This document shows, in pieces, positions 56,493 to 64,000 of a stretch of 64,000 nt of DNA. The DNA is from Tricholoma matsutake. Its lineage: Eukaryota > Basidiomycota > Agaricomycetes > Agaricales > Tricholomataceae. The stretch covers positions 3,534,001 to 3,598,000 of the forward strand of contig AP026538.1 of NCBI GenBank assembly GCA_026075535.2. The letters run 5' to 3'. The first letter of the stretch is position 1, and every line of letters starts with the position of its first letter. The notes beneath the pieces are model-generated. The model worked only from the letters and a program-made list of their open reading frames with translations, did no database searches and had not been told where the DNA came from. Position numbers and translations under genes: made by a program.

Positions 56493-57539
56493 TGTTGGGA
56501 TAGGCAATCCAAGCCCATGGTCTGAGGCCGGATGCCGGATATTATTAATAGAGCAGCTGTTTTGATTAGTGTTTAAAGGTCCAGTCCTACGAGCCGGAAA
56601 AAGACCGAAACCGGACTGAACTGAACCAAAGTCCGGTTCGTCAGGTGGCTATTTATAGGACCGGTCTTTTGCAGTCCAGTTGCCAGTCTTTTGCTTTGAC
56701 AAATATCATTGAACCAATGAAAACCGATCCGAACTGGTTTCAACCGGTTTATAGGTCACGTACACTATACTCCCTGATTCCCACACATAATGGCTTCAAT
56801 TTCGCTCCCTGGACCATCAAAAATGGTTGAGAACTAAGAGAGATATGACAAAATACATTTTGATGTGAGTATTTTGATGTCATTTGAGCAGCTGTGACTG
56901 TACTGTTTATACCTTGTGCTACAAAAATGTTGGGCACAATTGGACATTATCCAAGACAAAGGAATAACATACATAAACATCTATACCATGTGTATTTGAT
57001 TCATTTAACAGCCCTAACAAGTTGTAACTACAAACTACAAACTACAACATGGAATACAATGTACTTTTGTTTCGGTCATATCTCTGTCAGATCTTGATGA
57101 AATCTCTTAAAAGTTGGACCTGTCACCGGGGAATTACAATATCCAACTGCTTGTGTAATGGTAAGATAGTACAATTAATAGTTGTCGAGAAGTATATGGG
57201 TTATATTGGTACAACAAATTTTACAGCAAAAAGTCGGTTCAAACTGGTTTTTTTTGGTCCATGGACTGATATGGACTGGTCCTATGCAGTCCGGTTGCAG
57301 TTCAGCAATATCTGGGTCAGTTTTGGACTGGTTGCAGTTGCAGTTGCCCCATTTAGACATAAAAAACCAGACTGAACTGGACCTGTAAACACTAGTTTTG
57401 ATGTGTGTTCTATTTATAGCACAGTTACATACAGCCGTAGTATAGGAGAAGTAATAAGATGTTCCTTGTCTCATTTTCCCCCACTTGTCTCTAAGAGAAT
57501 TATCTCTTCTCTGTTTGTTTCCCAGCCTAATTTCCAATA
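56493..57539 (+). repeat. 5' LTR of Copia G with inserted MITE
   Basis: TGTTGGGATAGG to TTTCCAATA; excluding the 828-bp MITE and one 8-bp target copy it is 211 bp, the same as the 3' LTR. Confidence 0.93.
56567..57394 (-). mobile_element. Non-autonomous hAT-type transposon (MITE), copy 2
   Basis: 828 bp with ends TAGTGTTTAAAGGTCC and GGACCTGTAAACACTA. The host LTR's uninterrupted twin (62057-62267) shows the empty site CTGTTTTGATGTGTG. The insertion duplicated GTTTTGAT (56559-56566 and 57395-57402), 8 bp, as hAT elements do. It is related to copies 1 and 3 in inverted orientation, and more CpG-rich, hence younger. Confidence 0.95.
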
Positions 57540-57553
57540 GGTTATGGGCCCTG
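57540..57553 (+). promoter_or_regulatory. Primer-binding site of Copia G, half-tRNA(iMet) type
   Basis: GGTTATGGGCCCTG directly follows the 5' LTR. Initiator tRNA-Met in fungi has an anticodon arm CAGGGCTCATAACC; its reverse complement differs from this site at one position. Priming from the internal cleaved end of tRNA-iMet is known for Drosophila copia. Confidence 0.65.
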
Positions 57554-57582
57554 GCAGATTTTTCTAGGCAACAATCACTACT

Positions 57583-58757
57583 ATGATAAATACTCCTGAT
57601 GTTGAGGAGCAAGGGGAACAACAACAAGAGGAAGAATATTATACACCTCCTAAACGTACAAAAAGGGTCTATCACAGCACTACCAATGTGCTCACTGGAG
57701 AACCCAATGAAGATGAAGATATACCATCTATCAAACTAATTCGTACCAAAGAATATTCAAGCGTAAACAGAATCGCTGATCGCGACCACTTGACGGACAA
57801 CAACTGGCACGAATGGAAAGAGAGAATGAAGAGGGTATTTTTCAATTGCGATATTACTGGGTATGTTAGAGGGGATGTTAAACGCCCTAACGAGAGTATC
57901 GATCCCGAAGGCGCATGCAATTGGTACAAGAATGATTCTTGGGCGCAACAAATTATTATTCATAACATCACCTCCTCGCAAATGAACCACATCGGGTCCA
58001 AAAATTCTGCAAAAGAAATGTACTCTGCACTCTCAGTAACTCACAGAAATAAGGCACATCAAACTGTTAATCATATTCAATGCCTATTATATGAGACCAA
58101 ATTACTCGATGCTGATGACCTCCTAAAACATCTGGATGTTCTCAAATCATATCGCAACTGCATCAACAGATTTCCTAACAAGGAATTTCATGTCTCTGAC
58201 ATGCGCTTTAAAGTGATCATATCTGTGTCCTTACCTTCATTGTGGCATACCTATGTTGAACCTTATAATGGGAATGCCAACGATCCAAATGATCCCAACC
58301 CTAAACAGCGCTTAACCTCTGACACATTTATTGGACTGTTACGAGAGGAATACAAGATATGGTTGACCAGATCTAATAATGGGAATAATAAAAATGGCAC
58401 TATAGGGAGCATAAATCTGGTGAAAACCCAGAATGCCAACAGTGCTAGTAAATCCTTAGAAGATCAAATCTCTGATTGAAAATCCTCCTTATGGCCTTAT
58501 TGCAATCATTGTAAACATGCCGGACACTGGACAACCAAATGCCATAAATTTGAAGGGAACAAATTAACTGTGGAAAGATCAGACATCAAGCAGATAAATG
58601 CTGGAGTAAGAAGAAGGTAAAGGACAAGGCAAAGAAGAAAAAGAAGGATGCAGAAGAAACAAATATGGCAGAAGAATATATTACGTTCCAAGCAAATGAA
58701 GAGCAGTACAACTTTGATACCTATGATGCTTGTAACACTGATGTGAATTATGAGTGA
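57583..58757 (+). pseudogene. gag: Gag of Copia G
   Basis: 57583-58479 is open: an acidic start, then DHLTDNNWHEWKERMKRVFF, GYVRGDVKRP, SAKEMYSALSVTHRNKAHQT and a DTFIGLLREEYKIWL segment, the helical capsid fold of Copia gags. After TGA at 58477 a CCHC knuckle CNHCKHAGHWTTKC follows (58504-58545). A frameshift near 58600 leads to a Lys-rich tail (KCWSKKKVKDKAKKKKKDAE). TGA at 58755 separates it from pol. Two TGA codons and one frameshift are the only defects. Confidence 0.85.
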
Positions 58758-61700
58758 TTGATCTATTATGATTGGTTAGCAGACACGGCAACAACATCTC
58801 ATGTTACGCATCAAAGAGAAGCATTTACCAATTACACACCTATGAGGAATATTTCTGTAACAGGTGTAGGCAGTAAAGAAGCATTAATTTCAGGGCACAG
58901 AACTGTTGAATTAAAATCAACATGCAACGGCACTGAATATATTTTGCATTTGCAGAATGTTCTTCATGTGCCTGGAACACAAAGTAATTTAATTTCCTTG
59001 GGGCGATGGGATGCAGCTGGCGGATGCTACAACAGTGGGAACAGAATAATCACACTCATCACAAAAGATGGAATGCTGGTAGTGCAAGGAACAAAAATAC
59101 GCAAACATCTATACTGCATGAAGATGGTTATAAGACCTCCCACACAATGCAATAAAATCCAACCTCATCAAACATTCGTCGGAAATAATACACTACCTAC
59201 ATGGGAAACATGGCATCGATGCCTTGGACATGTTGGATATACCGGGCTTCAGAAATTATTGGACGGAAAATTGGTTGATGGATTTATTGTGGACGAGGAC
59301 TCCCCTAAGCCTGATTGTGTTGTGTGCACAGAGGCGAAACAACACATCAAACCGTTCCCAAAATCATCAATCAGAAATACCGAACCTGGTGAATTAACGC
59401 ATATTGACTTATGGGGAAAGTACGCAATCCGATCGATCAATGGCAATCAATACTACTTGTTATTTGTGGATGATGCCAAGAGATTTGCAACCGTCGAATG
59501 TGTCAAGCAGAAATCTGATGCAACACAAGCTGTAATAAATTATTTGGCACATTTGAAGACTCAAGGGAGGAATCCAAAGGGTATTCAAATTGACAATGGG
59601 AAAGAATTTGTAAACGAGAAGTTGGAAAGTTGGTGTAAGGAACGTGGTATGGAAATTTGTTACACTGCACCGTATTCACCTTCCCAGAATGGTATTGCCG
59701 AACGGATGAACCATACACTGGTTGAACTCTCTCGTGCAATGATAATCGCCAATGACCTTCCCGAATTTCTCTGGGAATATGTGGTCCTGCATGCCGCTTA
59801 TCTCCGTAACTGATCATTCACCAAACATTTGCCGAGATCTACACTGTATGAAGGCTGGTATAATAAAAAACCAAATGTCTCTCATTTATGTGAATTTGGT
59901 GCACCTGTATGGATTTTATTACAGGGGCAAAATGTGGATCGGAAAATGCAGGCAAAATCTAAACGGTGTGTTTACGTCGGTTTTGAAGATGGCGCTGGGG
60001 CCATAAAATATTATAACGCCGAAACACGCAACGTCTGCACCTCAAGAAATTTTAAGCAGATGACACTCCCAGAATTGACTCCAATCCCTGAGGGCATCAA
60101 CATCACACCCAATAGTCAACGTGAGGGGGAGTCTGTGGGGGATGCACCGCCTATGGGTGTAACAGGCTCGGATGATATAACTCCGACTCTTGATCCTGGC
60201 AGCAAAAAGTGTAAAAGAAATTTATTGGAGGATGATATAGACATAAATGCTCCACAGAAGACTCGTGGAATTTGTATCAATTATAAAAACCTTCAAGATC
60301 CTTATTCAGTAGAAGAAAAGGAAGACAACTTTCTTACAATGGAAGAAGTTTATGCAATAATTGCTGGAGATGAGATGACGAGCCTCAAAGACACCAAGAA
60401 TTCCCCTGATTGGCGAGAATGGGAAAATGCCATACAAGCCAAACTCGACTTACTAAAGGAGAAGGGGACTTGGGAATTTGTTGAAAAACCGCCTGATGCA
60501 ATCCCAATCGCTAATAAATGGGTATTCATCAAGAAGCGTGACAAAGAAGGAAAAGTAATCAGGTACAGAGCAAGACTCATGGCCAAAGGATCCGCGCAGC
60601 ATCCAGGGTACGATTATATGGAAACATTTTTGCCTGTGGTTAGAATGGACACTCTGCGCGCAATTCTGGCTTTAGTACCAATGCAAAACCTTAAATTGCA
60701 ACAAATGGATGTCAAAGGTGCATATCTCAATGGCACATTACATGAAACTATCTACATGCGGCAACCTGAAGGATATGAAGATGGAACGGGCCAAGTTTGT
60801 AAGCTGGTCAAACCATTATATGGATTAAAGCAAGCTGGACGTGAATGGAACAATGAACTTGATGGGAAACTCAAGGATCATAATTATCAACGCTTGACAT
60901 TGGATCCATGTGCATATATTCGACGAGATGGCAGTGAATATGGTATTCTAACCATCTGGGTTGATGACTCGCTTCTATTCACATCATCGGATCAAATGAT
61001 GGATCACATGAAGAATGCGCTAAGCTCAGAATGGCAAGTTATGGATCTAGGGGAACCACACAAGATCATCGGCATTGAAGTAACACGTACCGACGATTCT
61101 ATTTCCATTTCTCAACAAAAATATATTGAGAATCTTCTTTGCAAAGAAGAGATGCTGGATGCGAACCCTGTCGCCATGCCTATGGACCCAAATATTAAAT
61201 TTGCACCAAATCCAGACAACAATGAATTAAATCATAGCAATTCATACGCTAGATTGCTGGGGTGTTTACAATTCATCTCAAATACCACAAGACCGGATAT
61301 TAGCTTTGCAGTCAACAAACTAGCTGCTTACACTGCTAACCCAGGTCTTCAACACCACGGTGCAATAAAGTGGATACTCAGGTACCTAGCAGGTACAAAA
61401 ACTCTGGGGATAACTTATAGAAAAACCCCCAATGAAACTAATACTAATAACCTCTTCCATGGTTATGCTGATGCCACTTTTGCAAACACCGATGACCATA
61501 AATCTACTACTGGCTACGTCTTCCTAGGATCAGGGGGAGCGATCACGTGGAAATCAAAGAAGCAAACCGTGATCGCACTTTCCTCAATGGAAGCAGAATA
61601 TGTAGCTCTCTCAGAGGCTGGATGTGAAGCAACATGGCTCAGGAATTTGTATGGTGAACTCGGATTTCCTCAAAATTATCCAACAATTATTAAAGGCAAC

Positions 61701-61922
61701 AACAACGGTTCTGTCGTATTAACCCACAATCCGCAATTCCATCAGCAATCAAAACACATCACCTTACATCATCATTGGGTCCAAGATCTTGTAACCAATA
61801 AAATACTCAATATTCAAAATTGTTGTGACCCAGAACAAAGAGCGGACACATTAACAAAGGCACTACCAAGGCCCAAATTTACGCAACATAGGGTGGAGAT
61901 GGGAATAAAGTTGATGAAGTAA
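58758..61922 (+). pseudogene. pol: Pol of Copia G (protease, integrase, RT, RNase H)
   Basis: 58758-59813: protease WLADTATTSH (about 58770-58802; DTA in place of DSG), pre-integrase WHRCLGHVGYTGLQKLL, integrase core with LTHIDLWGKYA, GIQIDNGKEFVNE and PSQNGIAERMNHTL. TGA at 59811 separates it from 59829-61922: IANKWVFIKKRDKEGKV, QQMDVKGAYLNGTLHETIYM, LVKPLYGLKQAGREWN, catalytic IWVDDSLLF (60955-60980), and RNase H with HGYADATFANTDDHKSTTGY, ALSSMEAEYVALSEAG and KGNNNGSV, where the usual Asp of KGDN is Asn. It ends in DTLTKALPRPKF. Read through the single TGA, it is otherwise open for 3.1 kb. Confidence 0.92.
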
Positions 61923-62056
61923 CTCAGTAGCTTTCCTCGCATGTGAGTTGGTTTTTACCCACAGGGTTTTCCACCACACAGAGGTTTTAACGCACCTGAA
62001 AGATAATCCACTTAATCATTTCTAATAACTCAAACCATGCTTGGCTTGAAGGGGAG

Positions 62057-62267
62057 TGTTGGGATAGGCAATCCAAGCCCATGGTCTGAGGCCAGATGCC
62101 GGATATTATTAATAGAGCAGCTGTTTTGATGTGTGTTCTATTTATAGCACAGTTACATACAGCCATACTATAGGAGAAGTAATAAGACGTTCCTTGTCTC
62201 GTTTTCCCCCACTTGTCTCTAAGAGAATTATCTCTTCTCTGTTTGTTTCCCAGCCTAATTTCCAATA
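62057..62267 (+). repeat. 3' LTR of Copia G
   Basis: 211 bp, TGTTGGGATAGG to TTTCCAATA, matches the 5' LTR and shows its pre-insertion sequence at the MITE site. Confidence 0.95.
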
Positions 62268-62745
62268 GAGGTTGATCATGGAAATGGAGATTGCATGAGA
62301 CTAGGAAGTCCCAAAGTTTCTGGGGGTTGGCACCATCAAAAGTGTTGGGTTCCCAAACCTTAATCTTCTCAGGTTTGGGTGCTTGACTCTGCCAGAGGGT
62401 TTGAAGACTATCCAAGAGGTCAATGAGAGCATTGAGAAACATATCTCCTGGGTCAGGATTTCCACCTATGGGAGGTTGATTATCAGGGTCATCAGAATCA
62501 GGGTCATCACCAGGGCTGTCAGGACCACTAAGGTCTTTGGGTCCTCCAGTCCATCCTCTTCACCTGCACCTTCTTCATTAGTAGTCATGAGGTTTGCATT
62601 GATAGAAGGTGCTCCAGAACCAATTTGTTGAAAAATGTTGGATGGTCTGGTTGATGCACCAAAAGTAGAAGCAGGTCTAAGGGGATGGGATATATCATTG
62701 GATTGCTGATAATCCTGGTACTGCACCTGCATGGCAGGAATTTTT

Positions 62746-63239
62746 TGTTGTCTGTTGAGTCTGTGATTCTGTGCAGGTCATAGGATAGATTTTAGAAGAT
62801 GGTGAAAATTGATGAGAGAAGTGTGAGTTTGTAAATACTGTTAAGAACTGATCTCACAGAGGATGACATTGGAATTCTGGTCAGATCTGGTCAACAGTTG
62901 ATGGAGGTTGCAAGAGGAGACAAAAAGGCCAGTGGAGTTCCAGAACAGATTCCACTAGGTGGGACACCCTAAGTGAAAGGGGTCAGAAAGGACTTGGCTT
63001 CAATTTATAAGAAGCTGTGCCCTTCTCCTCATCAAGTGTCCTAATTTCAAGACAAGGGTAAAGGAAGAGATTATGGGTTCCAGAGGTTTTCCAGAGGAGG
63101 ATGAGATAGAGTTTAAGTGAGACTTAGAATGAGACTTTGAGTTGACTTGGTTGATTTACAAACTGTCTAATACAAGACAGAAATGGCTAAGTTAAATACT
63201 AAGGTCCAGAAGCAACTGGAATTTCCAAGGCAGTGATAG
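62746..63239. other. Probable leader/LTR of the gag H element, not delimited
   Basis: No gene recognised. Lies upstream of gag H on its sense strand, where a leader and 5' LTR would be expected, but no second copy is available to define LTR ends. Confidence 0.3.
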
Positions 63240-63714
63240 CTAGAGATTGGCAGGGGTATACCCTTGAAAACCAGGGGTAGTGAAGGGTATTGCACTATTT
63301 CAGCAATAACAGGCCCAATTTAATAGAAAACCTTTTGATATACTGAACAAAAATATAGTTATTAATGTTCTCAAGGTTATTCTAAATGGATAATACAGAC
63401 AACCTATTTAAAAGGGCATTACTGCCCAAGGGTATGAAGGGTATACCCCTGAGGGTATGAAGTAATGAAAACCTCGGAGTAAGTGCAGTTAATTGTTCAG
63501 TTTCCAAAACCTCAGATACCAGCATTAAATGCAGGATGGGAATTCTGAAGTATGCAAAAACAGTGGTAAACATATCAACCATTTCCTGAAAAAATCTTGA
63601 GTCCAACAACCCATCAGAAGCATGAGTTTTACTACATTTTGATTTTTAGGGAAACAAAAAACCTATACCTTTGACCTTATTCACTGGCAAGGGTATACCC
63701 CTGCCAATCTCTAG
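63240..63714. mobile_element. Small TIR element with perfect 27-bp ends
   Basis: 475 bp. The left end 63240-63266 (CTAGAGATTGGCAGGGGTAT...) and right end 63688-63714 are perfect inverted repeats over 27 bp. Flanks CAGTGATAG (63231-63239) and CACTGATAG (63715-63723) match at 8 of 9 positions, a likely 9-bp duplication as made by Mutator-like elements. The interior has further GGGTATACCC-type palindromes (near 63438-63452) and no coding capacity. Confidence 0.82.
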
Positions 63715-63723
63715 CACTGATAG

Positions 63724-64000
63724 CTAGTAACTGGCCTCCTGAGGCAATGACATAGAACTGTTTTGTCATAATTGAAATCAGGGAATTTCATCTCCAGGCT
63801 GTGCTCCAGATAGGAGGCAAGCTGTGCTGCAAGGTGGCCAGAAAAATTGGCAGAGAAGATCAGAAATCTGGTCAGAGGAATCAGGTCTTGACAACATGAC
63901 CACTGAGCGTGCACACCCTACCACTTGAGCCAAGTGGTCATTATTTATGGTAGAACATTAAGTCAATTTATCATTCCTTTTTAGTCATACTAATAAACTC
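63724..64000. other. Unassigned right end; possible tRNA-like promoter box
   Basis: No gene recognised. On the minus strand TGGCTCAAGTGGTAG (63944-63930) resembles a polymerase III A box, but a B box is only weakly matched and no tail or target duplication is visible. Confidence 0.3.

Larger units (their letters stand above)
56493..62267 (+). mobile_element. Ty1/Copia LTR retrotransposon G, full length, nearly intact
   Basis: LTRs 56493-57539 (211 bp plus an inserted MITE) and 62057-62267 (211 bp); duplication GAGGT at 56488-56492 and 62268-62272. Order gag, protease, integrase, RT, RNase H identifies Copia. A polypurine tract (AAGGGGAG, 62049-62056) abuts the 3' LTR. Damage is light: TGA at 58477, 58755 and 59811, one frameshift near 58600. 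The LTRs differ by only a few transitions (CGTAG/CATAC region, CATT/CGTT). It is among the youngest elements here and is inserted in gag H. Confidence 0.95.
56386..62745 (-). pseudogene. gag: Gag fragment H (Ty3/Gypsy), split by Copia G
   Basis: The right part (62268-62745) encodes SNIFQQIGSGAPSINANLM, then PKPEKIKVWEPNTFDGANPQ and KLWDFLVSCNLHFHDQP. The left part (56488-56386) continues with FTSDEKKILFILSYLDGSA and LSWFEPGLNN. Together they form the first half of a Gypsy gag; Copia G sits between with the duplication GAGGT. Coding stops at the CTATGG-rich block on the left. The fragment complements gag F, which holds the second half, but they need not be one copy. Confidence 0.78.

Noticed and set aside
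63715..63945. Second SINE on the minus strand
   Set aside because: A-box-like sequence only; B box weak, no A-tail, no target duplication.

Overview
The window looks like a repeat-rich stretch of a filamentous basidiomycete (Agaricomycete) genome. The grounds are fungal 18S rDNA, short 55-60 bp GT-AG introns, Plavaka-type and hAT transposases, chromodomain-bearing Ty3/Gypsy elements, an agaric-type Spt5-like protein, a DUF6532-like gene and a cytoplasmic dynein heavy chain tail. The species cannot be fixed from the sequence; every family assignment rests on reading motifs, not on a search.

Layout: 0.8-3.3 kb decayed Spt5-like gene (-); 3.67-3.89 kb perfect-architecture palindrome; 5.5-8.9 kb decayed Plavaka transposase (+); 9.04-14.82 kb complete but dead Gypsy element A (+); 15.1-18.16 kb truncated relative B (-); 18.9-19.4 kb micro/minisatellites; 20.46-20.89 kb 5' piece of 18S rDNA joined to a hAT transposase (to 22.6 kb); 22.7-23.6 kb broken coiled-coil/Cys gene; 23.6-33.4 kb Gypsy C integrase interrupted by a full-length Gypsy D (24.83-33.05 kb), which itself carries a palindromic foldback element split by a hAT-type MITE, a solo LTR and a tRNA-derived SINE; 33.4-36.4 kb another hAT MITE holding two solo LTRs; 36.4-37.3 kb gag fragment; 37.8-40.9 kb multi-exon DUF6532-like gene in decay (-); 41.7-45.0 kb second Plavaka transposase (+); 45.4-55.9 kb dynein heavy chain 5' portion (+) split by full-length Gypsy E (46.74-54.64 kb, -); 56.0-62.7 kb gag fragment split by Copia element G (56.49-62.27 kb, +), whose 5' LTR holds another hAT MITE; 63.24-63.71 kb small TIR element.

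Almost nothing here is an intact gene. One process explains much of the damage: CpG to TpG/CpA transitions. It is visible in nonsense codons (nearly all TGA where related copies have Arg), in the 18S fragment, in palindrome arms and in target-site duplications, and fits decay driven by cytosine methylation of silenced DNA.

The most unusual signals are (1) an array of small hairpins with differing, internally complementary stems but one constant 5-nt loop in the R-U5 part of the E-family LTR; (2) a primer-binding site in E complementary to the predicted 5' end of its own mRNA (Tf1-like self-priming); (3) a 22-residue repeat domain between protease and reverse transcriptase of E; and (4) a tRNA-derived SINE with a 13-bp target duplication.
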